Below, in pieces: positions 1-9,454 of a DNA stretch of 64,000 nucleotides. The stretch spans positions 267,224 through 331,223 of the forward strand of contig NZ_LMIK01000005.1 in the NCBI RefSeq assembly GCF_001428685.1, read 5' to 3'. The DNA comes from Lysobacter sp. Root76. Its GTDB lineage: Bacteria; Pseudomonadota; Gammaproteobacteria; Xanthomonadales; Xanthomonadaceae. The position numbers and the translations under genes are program-made. Position 1 is the stretch's first letter, and every line of letters starts with the position of its first letter. The notes beneath the pieces were generated by a model that was given only the letters and a program-made list of their open reading frames with translations, was not told where the DNA came from and made no database searches.

Positions 1-166
1 TTCGTTCTTAAGCAACAGCTTCCGCCCGCTGCGCGTGCGGGTCACTTTCTCTTGCTAGCCCAAGAGAAAGTAACCAAAGAGAAGGGCTTGCCTTGACAAC
101 CCTCCCGTGCGAGATCGGAGGTGGCGCAGGGATTTTTCGAAGGAACATCCTGTTCCTCGAAAAACG

Positions 167-314
167 GCGCGCGTCCTGCGCGCCGCCCTTCGGGTCTGAG
201 TGGGGTTGGGCGAGTGCGGGGCATTGGATTTCAATGCCGCGCGCGCGTCCTGCGCGCCGCCCTTCGGGTCTGAGTGGGGTTGGGCGAGTGCGGGGCATTG
301 GATTTCAATGCCGC
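167..314. repeat. 74-bp tandem duplication inside repeat copy A
   Basis: Bases 167-240 and 241-314 are the same 74-bp unit twice in direct tandem; the unit carries the GCGCGC-rich hairpin arm and ends in ATTTCAATGCCGC. Copy B near 46.87 kb has only one related unit, with a diverged middle. The duplication is therefore probably local and recent. Confidence 0.9.
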
Positions 315-419
315 GGCAACGGCAACGGCAACGGCAACCGCAACCGCAACCGCAACCGCAACCGCAACCGCAACCGCAACCGCAACCGCAACCGCAACCG
401 CAACCGCAACCGCAACCGC
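315..419. repeat. Hexanucleotide microsatellite (GGCAAC)4(CGCAAC)n
   Basis: Four GGCAAC units are followed by about thirteen CGCAAC units with no interruption. Copy B has six GGCAAC and four TGCAAC units at the equivalent place. The unit type switches in blocks, as expected from slippage of a few founder units. The length is a multiple of three, so all frames stay open and produce spurious open reading frames. Confidence 0.95.
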
Positions 420-470
420 GGTACGCGGGTCCCCGCTACGGGGTGTTGGATCGGCTGGAGCGCGAAAGCG

Positions 471-941
471 TCAGCGCTTTGGAGCTTGCGCGATGCATTC
501 CACTTCCACCCGCGCGTTCATCGCCAGGTCCGATGCGGCCAGCGCGCTGCGCGCCGGATACGGAGTCTGGAAGTGGCGGCGGTAGACCTCGTTGAACGCA
601 GGCCATCCCTTGATGTCGGCCAGGAACACGGTGCACTTGATCACGTCGCGCATCGACGCGCCGTGGCGCTTGAGCACGTCTTCGATGCGCTGCAGGATCC
701 GGTCCGACTCGGCCGCGATGCCGCCGGGCACGAGCTCGTTCTTGCCTTCCGCGGTGCCGATCTGGCCGGACAGGAACAGCAGGTCGCCGCTGCGCACCGC
801 TTCGGAGAACGGCAGCGAGGCGGCGGCGGGATCGGGCGAGCTGAGGAACTCGGGCGGTTCGCCGGCGATGGCGGCAGTGGCGGCGAACAGGGCAGCGACG
901 AAAACGCAGCGCGACAGCACAGTGGGCGCAGGCATGGGCAT
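471..941 (-). CDS. Exported RidA-family protein (reactive intermediate deaminase)
   Basis: 156 residues. After a Sec-type signal peptide (hydrophobic FVAALFAATAAIA, then AGEPP) comes a single YjgF/YER057c/RidA domain with the family signatures LFLSGQIG, CTVFLADI and the C-terminal RVEVECIA. Cytoplasmic RidA proteins hydrolyse enamine/imine intermediates such as 2-aminoacrylate; this copy appears periplasmic, so its substrate is uncertain. I chose the Met at 941 (a second Met lies two codons on) because the signal peptide follows directly; the open frame runs much further upstream in low-complexity sequence. An acetyltransferase gene lies 79 bp upstream on the same strand. Its 3' end abuts the microsatellite repeat. 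Confidence 0.85.
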   Translation of the reverse strand: MPMPAPTVLSRCVFVAALFAATAAIAGEPPEFLSSPDPAAASLPFSEAVRSGDLLFLSGQIGTAEGKNELVPGGIAAESDRILQRIEDVLKRHGASMRDVIKCTVFLADIKGWPAFNEVYRRHFQTPYPARSALAASDLAMNARVEVECIAQAPKR

Positions 942-1020
942 GTCCGGACGAGGCAGGGAATCGCACCATCGCGCAAGCGCCGTGGCCACGCAATCCCGGA
1001 TGGTCCGCTGCGGCCGTTCG

Positions 1021-1533
1021 TCAGCCCGGCGCCGCGATCTGCAGCGACACCCGTTTGCGGCCCTCGGCCACCCATTGCGTTCCGACTTCGCGGAAGCCGA
1101 ACTTGCCGTGGAAACGGCTGGAGGCTTCGTTGAGCGGTTCGCTGTAGAACTCGCAGGCGACCGCGTCGATACGCTGATCGCGGGCGAAATCGAACAGATC
1201 GCGGTAGAGCAGGGCGCCGAGCCCGCGCCCCTGCTGCGCCGCCGACACCACGACCCGGTCGATGTACAGGAAGCGCTGGTAGCGCGCCTGGAACCAGCGG
1301 TAGTTCGGGCTGTCGTAGCCGCAGCCTTCACGGAACGCGAGCAGGAATGCGATCACGTCGTCGCCGTCGGCGACCACCCGCTGGTAGGCCGTTTCGGCCA
1401 GCAGTTCGCGCAACCGCGCCGCATCCATCGGACTGAGCAGTTCCTCCGATTCCAGGTTCAGCGCCAGCACCGCGGCATGGTCGTCGGGCGCGATATCGCG
1501 GATGCGCAGGCGGGTATCGTCGTGCACGGTCAT
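1021..1533 (-). CDS. GNAT family N-acetyltransferase
   Basis: 170 residues, the usual size of a single GNAT domain. The acetyl-CoA-binding motif A is visible as VVVSAAQQGRGLGALLY (Q/R-x-x-G-x-G/A type), followed by the motif B region ending in KFGFREVG. Substrate cannot be told from sequence; such proteins acetylate small molecules, antibiotics or protein termini. It lies between rep and the exported RidA gene, all on the minus strand, with 26 bp to rep, so cotranscription is possible. Confidence 0.8.
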   Translation of the reverse strand: MTVHDDTRLRIRDIAPDDHAAVLALNLESEELLSPMDAARLRELLAETAYQRVVADGDDVIAFLLAFREGCGYDSPNYRWFQARYQRFLYIDRVVVSAAQQGRGLGALLYRDLFDFARDQRIDAVACEFYSEPLNEASSRFHGKFGFREVGTQWVAEGRKRVSLQIAAPG

Positions 1534-1559
1534 GGTTTCGTATCCGGTCGGTGGCGCGC

Positions 1560-3548
1560 TCAGCCTTCCAGCAGGGCTTTGATCGCAGCGAAGCCGGCGG
1601 TGGCGCGTTCCTGTTTACGCGCCGCATCGGCCACCGGATCGGCGCCGTCGCGTTGCAGTTCGGCCGCCGGCAATTCTTCGATGAAGCGGCTGGGCTGCAG
1701 GCGGATGCGGTCGCCCCAGCGCTGGGTTTCGCGCGCATGCGACAGGTACAGCGCTTCCTTGGCACGGGTGATGCCGACGTACATCAGGCGGCGCTCCTCG
1801 TCGAGGCGGCCCTCCTCGATGCTGGCCTCGTGCGGCAGGTTGCCGTCCTCGACGCCGACGATGAACACATAGCGGAATTCCAGGCCCTTGGCGCCGTGCA
1901 GGCTCATCAGCCGCACCTGGTTGCCGGCCTCGCCCTTGTCGGCGTGCGACAGCAGCGCCAGCTGCGCGGCCAGTTCGCCCGGGCCGGCGCCCTTGCCGCC
2001 GTCGAACCAATCGGACAGTTCTTCCAGATTTTCCTTGCGGCGCTGGAAGCTGGCCTCGTCCTTGCACTGGGCGCGGATCGCGGCCAGCAGGCCGCTGCGC
2101 TCGGCCAGCACGCGCACCAGTTCGGCCGGGCTGATGCGCTGGGCTTCGCCGCGCAGCGAACGCACGATATTGACGAAGCCGTCGAGCGCATTGGCCGCGC
2201 GCGGTTGCAATTGCTTAAGCGCGCCCACCGATTCGGCCGCGCGCGACATCGGCATGTGCGCCTGCTGCGCCAGTTCGGCGAGCTTGGCCAGGGTGGTCGC
2301 GCCGACCTCGCGCTTGGGCGAGGTGACCGCGCGCAGGAACGCGGCGTCGTCGTCGGGGTTGGCGATCAGGCGCAGCCAGGACAGCGCGTCCTTGACCTCG
2401 TGCCGCTCCAGGAACGCAGTGCCGCCGCTGAGGTGGTAGGGCACGCGCAGCAGCTGCAGGGCCTTTTCCAACGCGCGGCTTTGGTGGTTGCCACGGAACA
2501 GGATGCAGAAGTCGCTCCACGGCGCGCTGTGCTTCTGGGCCAGGAAGTGGATCTCGCTGGCGACCTTCTCGGCCTCGTGCGCGCTGTCGCGGCATTCCCA
2601 GACCCGGATCCGCTCGCCATCGGCCTGCTCGCTCCACAGGGTCTTGGGGTGCTCGTGCGGGTTGTTGGCGATCAGGGTGTTGGCCGCGCGCAGCACGCGG
2701 TTGCTGCAGCGGTAGTTCTGCTCCAGCTTGACGATCTCCAGCGTCGGATAATCCTTGCCCAGCTCCAGCAGATTGTCGGGATTGGCGCCGCGCCAGGCGT
2801 AGATCGACTGGTCGTCGTCGCCCACGCAGGTGAACAGGCCGCGGGTGCCGGCCAGGCACTTGAGCAGGCGGTACTGGGCGTCGTTGGTGTCCTGGCATTC
2901 GTCCACCAGCAGATAGCCGATGCGCTCGCGCCAGGCCAGCTGCAGGTCTTCGTCGGCTTCCAGCAATTGCACGGGCAGGCGGATCAGGTCGTCGAAATCG
3001 ACCGCATTGAAGGTGCTCAGGCGCTGCTGGTAGCGCTGGTACAGCAGCGCCGCCTCCATCTCGCGCGGGCTGGTCGCCGCGGCCAGGGCCTCCTCGGGCG
3101 ACAGGCCGGCGTTCTTGGCGCGCGAAATCAGGTTGCGCATGCCGTCGAGCACGTCCGGCTTGCTGCCAGGCGGCAGCAGGTCCTTGATCTGAGCGGCCGA
3201 GTCGTCGCTGTCGAACACGCTGAAGCCGCGCCGCAGCCCGGCCTTGGCGTGGTCGATCTGCAAAAAGCGCAGGCCCAGGGCGTGGAAGGTGCAGATCGTC
3301 AGCCCGTCCGCGGCGTCGCCCTTGATGCGCTTGGCGACGCGCTCGCGCATTTCCTTGGCGGCCTTGTTGGTGAAGGTGATCGCCGCGATGCGCTTGGCCG
3401 GCATCCGGCCGGAGGCGATCAGGTGGGCGATCTTCTCGACGATCACACGGGTCTTGCCGCTGCCCGCGCCGGCGAGCACGAGCAGGGGGCCATCCGTATG
3501 CAGGACAGCAGCGCGTTGGGGGGGATTGAGGCCGTGCATCGTTGTCAT
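1560..3548 (-). CDS. rep: ATP-dependent DNA helicase Rep
   Basis: 662 residues, close to E. coli Rep. This is a UvrD/Rep superfamily 1A 3'-5' helicase that helps replication forks past protein blocks. Visible motifs in order: Walker A AGAGSGKTRVI (about residue 27), motif Ia AITFTNKAAKEM, Walker B VDECQDTN, motif III DDDQSIYAWRGA, motif V MSLHGAKGLEF and motif VI MYVGITRAKE. The length and lack of a C-terminal RecB-like nuclease favour Rep over UvrD or PcrA. The start could also be the Met three codons downstream. It is divergent from the Sel1-like gene at 3660. Confidence 0.93.
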   Translation of the reverse strand: MTTMHGLNPPQRAAVLHTDGPLLVLAGAGSGKTRVIVEKIAHLIASGRMPAKRIAAITFTNKAAKEMRERVAKRIKGDAADGLTICTFHALGLRFLQIDHAKAGLRRGFSVFDSDDSAAQIKDLLPPGSKPDVLDGMRNLISRAKNAGLSPEEALAAATSPREMEAALLYQRYQQRLSTFNAVDFDDLIRLPVQLLEADEDLQLAWRERIGYLLVDECQDTNDAQYRLLKCLAGTRGLFTCVGDDDQSIYAWRGANPDNLLELGKDYPTLEIVKLEQNYRCSNRVLRAANTLIANNPHEHPKTLWSEQADGERIRVWECRDSAHEAEKVASEIHFLAQKHSAPWSDFCILFRGNHQSRALEKALQLLRVPYHLSGGTAFLERHEVKDALSWLRLIANPDDDAAFLRAVTSPKREVGATTLAKLAELAQQAHMPMSRAAESVGALKQLQPRAANALDGFVNIVRSLRGEAQRISPAELVRVLAERSGLLAAIRAQCKDEASFQRRKENLEELSDWFDGGKGAGPGELAAQLALLSHADKGEAGNQVRLMSLHGAKGLEFRYVFIVGVEDGNLPHEASIEEGRLDEERRLMYVGITRAKEALYLSHARETQRWGDRIRLQPSRFIEELPAAELQRDGADPVADAARKQERATAGFAAIKALLEG

Positions 3549-3659
3549 CTTTCGGCCGGTCGGCCGGTCTATCTAGCCCATGAGTTTACCCGCTCGGGTC
3601 GCCCCGACCCGCTAACCTGTACCCCTGGACCTCCAGAAACGAAAGAAGGAACTGACGCA

Positions 3660-4454
3660 ATGCGTAAGACGATCATGCTGCTGGCCTTGCTGCCGCTGTC
3701 GCTGGGGGCCGTCGCGGCCCAGAAGAAGGCCGCGCCGCCGCCGGATCCGACGGAAGACCCGCTGATGCTCAGCTCCGGCTTTCTGACCCACCACCCGGAC
3801 CTGCGCTATCGCTTGCTCGGACTGGAGGCCTATAAGGAGAAGAAGTTCGAAAAGGCGCTGAAGTTCTTCATGCGCGCTGGTTATTACTCCGACAAGGCCT
3901 CGCAGGGCATGGTCGGCGAGATGCTGTGGAACGGCGAAGGCGCCCCCAAAGACCGGGCATTGGGCTATGTCTGGATGGATCTGGCCGCTGAGCGTGGTTA
4001 CCGCGGCTTCCTGGGCCTGCGCGAGAAGTATTGGGGCGAAATGAGCGAAGCCGAACAGGCGCGCGCGCTGAGCGAAGGCCCGGCCCTCTACGCGGTCAAC
4101 GGCGACGCCGCCGCGCGCGAACGCCTGAATCGCGAACTGCGCCGCGGACGCCGCCAGACCACGGGCAGCCGTACCGGCTTTACCGGCAACATGCAGATCA
4201 TCGTGCCCGGCCCCGGCGGCAGCCAGCAGGTCATTTCGGGCACCAAGTTCTACGACGAGCGTTACTGGGACCCGGCGCAGTACGCGCAATGGCACGACCA
4301 GATCTGGATGAAGCCGCGCGTCGGCCGGGTCGACGTGGGCGATGTCGAGAAAGTCGAGGCCGGACAGGTCGTAGGCACTCGAATTCAATCGGACGCGCCG
4401 AACATCGATGCGCCGGCTCCCGCCGTGCCCGACGAGCCCGCGCCCAAGCCTTAA
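3660..4454 (+). CDS. Exported Sel1/TPR-like protein, paralog 1
   Basis: 264 residues. A signal peptide (MRKTIMLLALLPLSLGAVAAQ) is followed by a Pro-rich linker and a helical repeat region. The segments GLEAYKEKKFEKALKFFMRA and GMVGEMLWNGEGAPKDRALG look like Sel1-type repeats, then WMDLAAERGYRGFLGLREKY. The start has an AGAAGGA Shine-Dalgarno sequence about 7 nt upstream. The next gene encodes a clear paralog with the same order of segments, so the pair arose by tandem duplication. Role unknown; Sel1-type exported proteins often scaffold envelope complexes. The C-terminal third is Pro/Ala-rich and probably disordered. Confidence 0.8.
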   Translation: MRKTIMLLALLPLSLGAVAAQKKAAPPPDPTEDPLMLSSGFLTHHPDLRYRLLGLEAYKEKKFEKALKFFMRAGYYSDKASQGMVGEMLWNGEGAPKDRALGYVWMDLAAERGYRGFLGLREKYWGEMSEAEQARALSEGPALYAVNGDAAARERLNRELRRGRRQTTGSRTGFTGNMQIIVPGPGGSQQVISGTKFYDERYWDPAQYAQWHDQIWMKPRVGRVDVGDVEKVEAGQVVGTRIQSDAPNIDAPAPAVPDEPAPKP

Positions 4455-4589
4455 GTCGGGCCACTCCGCCGCGGCGACCGTCGGTCGCCCGCGGAGCGAA
4501 ATCGCTGCGCCGGGCATGGTCCCGGCCCGGATTGGGTGCTAAACCGGCCACGGGCGCATCCGCGCCCGTGTTCCGCCGGAGGCATCGTC

Positions 4590-5357
4590 ATGGCGATATC
4601 CACGCGCAGTCGATTCGCATTCCTGGCGCTGACCCTGACCGCCGCCTGGGCCGCGTCCGCCGCGCAACCGCTCAAGTTCACCGATGCCAGTTACATGGAC
4701 ATCGACTCCATGGTGCTGGCCGCCAAAGGCCGCCCGAACGAGGAGCACCGTCTCTACGGTCTCAAAGCCTACGTGCAGGGCCGCTACGGTGAGGCCGAAG
4801 AGCGTTTCCGCCATGCCGCGCAGTACGCCGACAAATATTCGCAGCATTACCTCAGCCTGATGCGCTGGCACGGTGTGGGCGGCGCCCCCGATCGCGTGCA
4901 GGGCTACATCTGGGCCGACCTGGCCGCCGAGCGCGGTTCGCGCCGGCTGCTGGCGATCCGCGAAAAAATGTGGGCCGAACTCACGCCCGAGCAGCGCGCG
5001 CAGGTCGAGGCCCAGGGCGGAGACTACTACGCGCGCTACGGCGACGAGGTCGCCAAGCCGCGCGCGGAAAGCCAGATCCGCAGTTTCGCCCGCGACATGA
5101 CCGGCAGCCGGGTCGGCTACCGCAACCAGGCCATGAACATCTCCGGCGCGCCGGTCAACGGCGCCTTCGCCGTCGACACCGGCAGCAATGCCGCGGCCTA
5201 TGCCATCGCCGCCGCGGCGACGCCCGACGAGCTCTACGGCAAGGAAGGCGGCCTGCAGCGCCTGGGCGCGTACTGGAATGAACAGGATCGCCTACTCGAC
5301 CTGGGCACGGTCGAAGTCGGCACGCCGCGCAAGGTAGGAGGGCAGCGCGATCCATGA
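4590..5357 (+). CDS. Exported Sel1/TPR-like protein, paralog 2
   Basis: 255 residues with signal peptide ending AWAASAAQP. It shares with the upstream gene the blocks HRLYGLKAYVQGRYGEAEERF, YLSLMRWHGVGGAPDRVQGY and WADLAAERGSRRLLAIREKM, and a later MTGSRVGYRNQAMNI that matches TTGSRTGFTGNMQI in paralog 1. The start at 4590 is supported by GCCGGAGG about 6 nt upstream and by the signal peptide; the frame is open further upstream but without a better start. The 135-bp gap to paralog 1 leaves cotranscription possible. Function unknown. Confidence 0.8.
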   Translation: MAISTRSRFAFLALTLTAAWAASAAQPLKFTDASYMDIDSMVLAAKGRPNEEHRLYGLKAYVQGRYGEAEERFRHAAQYADKYSQHYLSLMRWHGVGGAPDRVQGYIWADLAAERGSRRLLAIREKMWAELTPEQRAQVEAQGGDYYARYGDEVAKPRAESQIRSFARDMTGSRVGYRNQAMNISGAPVNGAFAVDTGSNAAAYAIAAAATPDELYGKEGGLQRLGAYWNEQDRLLDLGTVEVGTPRKVGGQRDP

Positions 5358-5492
5358 AGCCGCGCCGACGGCGGCGCATTCCGGCGCCGCCGCCGCCCGT
5401 CGTTCATCCGAACCGCACCCGGCGCCGCGCAAGCACGCCCCCGCTGCCCGCGCAATCTCGGAACTTGGGCCGCGGATGCCTACACTAGGCGC

Positions 5493-6113
5493 ATGGCCAA
5501 GCTCTATTTCTACTACTCGGCGATGAACGCCGGTAAGACCACCACCCTGCTGCAGTCCGCGCACAATTACCGCGAACGCGGCATGCGGGTGGCGATCCTG
5601 ACCCCGCGCCTGGACCACCGTGCCGGCAGCGGCACCGTGGCCTCGCGCATCGGCCTGAAAGCCGACGGTATCGGCTTCAACCAGGGCGAAGACCTGGAAG
5701 CGCTGATCCGCGCCGACATCGCCGCCCACGGCACCCTGCATTGCGTGCTGGTCGACGAGGCCCAGTTCTTGACCCGCGCACAGGTCTGGCAGCTCAGCGA
5801 AGTCGTCGACCAACTGCGCATTCCGGTGCTGTGCTACGGCCTGCGCACCGATTTCCGCGGCGAACTGTTCGAAGGCAGCCAGTACCTGCTGGCCTGGGCC
5901 GACGAACTCACCGAGATCAAGACCATCTGCCACAGCGGCAAGAAGGCGACCATGACTGTGCGCGTGGACGAACGCGGCCGCGCGGTCCAGGACGGCCCCC
6001 AGGTGGAGATCGGCGGCAACGACCGCTACGTGTCGGTGTCGCGCGCGGAGTACAAGCGAGTGATGCGCGGGGAAGGCACGATCGAGCCGTTGCAGCAGCC
6101 GTTGCCGTTGTAG
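5493..6113 (+). CDS. tdk: Thymidine kinase
   Basis: 206 residues. Type II thymidine kinase of the pyrimidine salvage pathway, making dTMP from thymidine and ATP. The P-loop is NAGKTTTLL near residue 12, the catalytic acid lies in LVDEAQF, and the thymidine lasso region ends in [14 protein letters not shown]. The structural zinc site of the E. coli enzyme, built from four Cys/His ligands, is mostly absent: only the Cys in [10 protein letters not shown] remains. This zinc-poor form may be usual in this group of bacteria. No operon partner; the RHS locus starts 250 bp downstream. Confidence 0.95.
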   Translation: MAKLYFYYSAMNAGKTTTLLQSAHNYRERGMRVAILTPRLDHRAGSGTVASRIGLKADGIGFNQGEDLEALIRADIAAHGTLHCVLVDEAQFLTRAQVWQLSEVVDQLRIPVLCYGLRTDFRGELFEGSQYLLAWADELTEIKTICHSGKKATMTVRVDERGRAVQDGPQVEIGGNDRYVSVSRAEYKRVMRGEGTIEPLQQPLPL

Positions 6114-6365
6114 GTTCGGGCTATGGATTTACCGCCTCTCGTTTCCAGCAAGGTGCTCAGCGGCTTGTAACAGCCTCGTACGGGTTGGTTTGCAACCGAT
6201 TATTGCGTCCAGGCCTTGCTGGGCCGCGCCACCTTCCTCCCTTCGTCGCAGTGTTTGCGATCACCCCACGATAGCCTCCACACTGTGGTTAGGGGAGCCG
6301 ACCATGTCGGCTTGAGTTCAGGCATCACAGTCCGCGCCGTTCGGCCCGGCGAGAGCAGCTATCGC

Positions 6366-9332
6366 ATGCAATCCCATTTCGCCTCCGCTTCGACGGGCAC
6401 GGTTTCCGGTGTGCGTCCGTCCCGCATGCGTGCGCGCCTCGCCCACGCGACATTGCCATTGCTGGCCTTGATAACCGGCGCGGTATCGGCCCAAAGCATC
6501 ACCGCCGAGGCCGAGTATCAGAAGAAGATCCAGGCGGCGTCGACGATCACGGCGGCGAGCGTCGGATTCTTCGGCAACCGCACGACGGATTCGACCGGCA
6601 AGACGGAATTCGTGAATGTCGATATCGACGTGCCCGGCAACAGCGATCTGCCCGTACAGCTGGGGCGACGATTGTCCATCGACTGGCTATATCTGCCGGA
6701 GCAGCTGGGCGGCTTCGGCAACTGGGATGTCGAGGTCCCGTATATCCAGACGACCGTGTCCAGCAATATGGGATGGTCGATCGACAACCCTTCCTCTCCG
6801 AACCGGTACAAGCGCTGCTCTTTCCCTGGGCTGCCGTACGTGGAAGGCCTGTTGGTCAATCCTGAGGAAGTATCTCAGGGCTATCGGCTGCATGTGCCCG
6901 GAATGGGCGATGAGCCGATGCTGGTCGACAACACCACGAACATCGACCCCACCAATGGCGCAAGCCATCCCTGGGTGCTCAAGTCGATGGGGCGATTAGG
7001 CTGCTTGCCTACCGTGAAGAACGGTTATCCCGGCGAGGGTTTCTATCTGCTCGCCACCGATGGCGTGAAGTACTACTTCGACTACCCGGTCGAACGGACG
7101 GCGCTCACGGTGCGCAAAGGGCCCAAGGGAATCCCGGGCTACAACATGGCGCGCAAGAACATCTATTTGCTGGCGAGCCGCGTCGAGGACAGGTTCGGCA
7201 ACTATGTGGACTACACCTACACGAATGGGCAGCTGACCGGAATTTCCGCTAACGACGGACGACAGATTTCGGTGCAGTACGGCGCAAACTCCGTAACGGC
7301 GACCAGCCACGGCCGCACGTGGACGTATGCGCTGCAGAACGGGCACCTGACAACGGTTACGAATCCCGATGGCTCGACCTGGCAATACTCGCCGTATGGT
7401 TTTGGCGGGATCTACAACGAGCCGCAGTCCGACTCGCTAGGCCTGTCGTATTTTGATCCGGGCAACATGTGTTTAACCGAATCGGATCGCGGCCGCTATG
7501 CGGGCGAGTTTCCTTTTACGGTCAAGCACCCAAGCGGAGCGAACGCAACGTTCCAGTTCGACGGACATCGCTTCTATCGCAGCCGGGTTCCTTACCTTTG
7601 CTTCATCGACTTCTTCGACCATGAAGTGAAGGTTTCCGGTGGAACAATCGACTTTACGGCTTCGGTCCTTTGGACGAAGGTGTATGAAATGTCGATGGCT
7701 GGAATAAGTTGGGCCGCAACGCTCCAGGGGGTCGACAACTACGAAGCGCAGGGCACGACCGAAGACTTCATTAGTGTGTCCGGTTATGCCCGAATCGGGA
7801 CGCCGAACTACTTCGACGTCTACTCCTTAAAATCACTGGTGGTATCAGGGCCTGGCACTGCTACAGCGACGACCTCGTATACCTACGGAGAGGAAAGCTA
7901 TCCCTATTGCGGTATCTACGACCATCAGACAGGTTTGCCTTCCGGCGTAGGTTGCAACCAGGACCCCTGCGCGGACGGCTCTTGCGACGGTGTGGGGCGT
8001 TTGACCACGATCACCCTTCCTACTGGAACCGTAGTCAAGAAGCGATTTGGTGTCATCTTCGAAAAGAACGAAGGTGAATTGCTGAGCGAGCAAGTTTTTA
8101 GTTCCAGTGGCACGCAGATGCAGCGGGCCGACTACGCCTATGTCCAGGACGAGGAAATGGGGCAGCAGCCCTTCCCGGACGAGGCCGGGTTCGGTTTCCA
8201 TGATCGGATGGAATCCAAGCTGCGCCCGCTGGTCTCCACCGTGCTGCAGCGCGATGGTGTCACCTATTCCAATATCGTCGACAGCTTCGACCAATTCGCA
8301 CGCCCGGTATCGGTGACCCGCTCCAGCAATATCAATTACGGGTACAGCCGCAGCGACGTCACGACTTATCACGACAACCTGTCGAAGTGGGTGCTGGGGC
8401 AGGTGGCCTCCGTCACTACTGCCGGGTTGGTGCCCACGCAGACCGACTACGACAGCGCCACGGCATTGCCGATCCGCAACTACGCCTTCGGCAACCTGGT
8501 GCAGACCGTGACCTACAATCCCGACGGCACCGTCGCTACGGTCAAGGACAGCAACAACCACATCACCATGATGTCGGACTGGAAGCGCGGCGTCCCCAGG
8601 ACTGTTCAATACCCTGCCACGCCCGAAGCGCCAGGCGGCAGCACCGAGACCGCAGTCGTCAACGACGCAGGTTGGGTTACCTCGGCGAGCGATGAGAACG
8701 GCTATGCCACGGCTTACGGTTACGACAGCATGGGGCGCGTATCCACGGTGACATACCCAACAGACGATTCGGTGCTCTGGAACAGCACGACGAGTTCTTT
8801 CGTGCAAGTGAATCAGACGGAGATGGGGGTCCCGGCTGGCCATTGGCGCCAGATAGTGCTGCAGGGCAACTACGAAAAAGTGACCCTCTTCGATGCGCTG
8901 CTGCGGCCGGTGCTCCAATACGAGCGCGACATTGCCAGCAACGATCAGACCTACAAGATCACTATCAATGGCTACGATCAGGAAGGCCGGCAGACCTTCG
9001 CTTCGTACCCGCGGAACCCCTATGCGGACGGCAACTGGGCGATCAATACCGGCATCTACACGTCATACGATGCGCTGGGTCGCGTGATCAAGGTCGAGCA
9101 GGACTCCGAGCTCGGCGCACGTCTGGCTACCACCACCACATATCAACTCGGTGGCGATATCACGGTCACCAATCCGCGCGGTAAAGCGACTCGGACCCGC
9201 TACGCGGCCTGGGATAAGCCGAGCACCGATTATCCGATCGAGGTTTTCCATCCTGAAGGTGCGTTTACTCAGATCGTGCGCGACGCGCTGTTGCGGCCTG
9301 TCCAGACCCGTCGCACCGAGGTGGCGCCATGA
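6366..9332 (+). CDS. Secreted RHS/YD-repeat protein, N-terminal partner
   Basis: 988 residues from the chosen start. A hydrophobic stretch (LPLLALITGAVSAQ) marks a signal peptide; the Met at 6426 would give a shorter, more typical one. From about residue 230 there are many YD/RHS repeats, such as GNYVDYTYTNGQLTGI, YNPDGTVATVKDSNNHI and YGYDSMGRVSTVTYP. It ends without the conserved RHS core or a toxin domain. Its stop overlaps an ATG in the next RHS frame (ATGA at 9329-9332), so the two are likely cotranscribed and may act as halves of one shell. RHS repeats form a hollow cage around a C-terminal toxin. Confidence 0.85.
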   Translation: MQSHFASASTGTVSGVRPSRMRARLAHATLPLLALITGAVSAQSITAEAEYQKKIQAASTITAASVGFFGNRTTDSTGKTEFVNVDIDVPGNSDLPVQLGRRLSIDWLYLPEQLGGFGNWDVEVPYIQTTVSSNMGWSIDNPSSPNRYKRCSFPGLPYVEGLLVNPEEVSQGYRLHVPGMGDEPMLVDNTTNIDPTNGASHPWVLKSMGRLGCLPTVKNGYPGEGFYLLATDGVKYYFDYPVERTALTVRKGPKGIPGYNMARKNIYLLASRVEDRFGNYVDYTYTNGQLTGISANDGRQISVQYGANSVTATSHGRTWTYALQNGHLTTVTNPDGSTWQYSPYGFGGIYNEPQSDSLGLSYFDPGNMCLTESDRGRYAGEFPFTVKHPSGANATFQFDGHRFYRSRVPYLCFIDFFDHEVKVSGGTIDFTASVLWTKVYEMSMAGISWAATLQGVDNYEAQGTTEDFISVSGYARIGTPNYFDVYSLKSLVVSGPGTATATTSYTYGEESYPYCGIYDHQTGLPSGVGCNQDPCADGSCDGVGRLTTITLPTGTVVKKRFGVIFEKNEGELLSEQVFSSSGTQMQRADYAYVQDEEMGQQPFPDEAGFGFHDRMESKLRPLVSTVLQRDGVTYSNIVDSFDQFARPVSVTRSSNINYGYSRSDVTTYHDNLSKWVLGQVASVTTAGLVPTQTDYDSATALPIRNYAFGNLVQTVTYNPDGTVATVKDSNNHITMMSDWKRGVPRTVQYPATPEAPGGSTETAVVNDAGWVTSASDENGYATAYGYDSMGRVSTVTYPTDDSVLWNSTTSSFVQVNQTEMGVPAGHWRQIVLQGNYEKVTLFDALLRPVLQYERDIASNDQTYKITINGYDQEGRQTFASYPRNPYADGNWAINTGIYTSYDALGRVIKVEQDSELGARLATTTTYQLGGDITVTNPRGKATRTRYAAWDKPSTDYPIEVFHPEGAFTQIVRDALLRPVQTRRTEVAP

Positions 9333-9454
9333 GCCCCGGTCTCTCGATTGACACGAATGTTGGGTCTTTCGCATCGCGAGCTAAGAAACTTATGAGCGGA
9401 GTCGACCAGTACCTCCATTCGCAAGTGGTTGCCGCTGGGTTTGCGAGGTCTCTG

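Larger units (their letters stand above)
1..421. repeat. Dispersed structured repeat, copy A
   Basis: Non-coding stretch that recurs, in the same orientation, at 46699-46986. The shared core has strong hairpins: a perfect 10-bp stem at 45-70 (CTTTCTCTTG, 6-nt loop), an interrupted stem at 133-164 (TTTTTCGA and GGAACA arms around TCC) and a GC stem at 165-185. It runs into a 74-bp tandem duplication and then a hexanucleotide microsatellite. Reading frames through it encode only NR, PQ or AT repeats, so it is not a gene. Both copies end 30-55 bp from the 3' end of a minus-strand gene. Function unknown; a transposable or transcribed structured element is possible. Confidence 0.85.

Noticed and set aside
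315-419. Hexamer arrays and the 15-bp array at 39856 considered as CRISPR
   Set aside because: Units are contiguous without spacers, and no cas genes are present.
93-1133. Long plus-strand open frame through the microsatellite, and parallel frames with PQ or AT repeats
   Set aside because: Hexamer arrays leave all frames open; the frames continue antisense to the RidA and GNAT genes and have no family match.
1551-3600. Long plus-strand open frame antisense to rep, joined in frame to the Sel1-like gene
   Set aside because: It mirrors rep on the opposite strand; real coding begins at 3660 with a ribosome site and a signal peptide.
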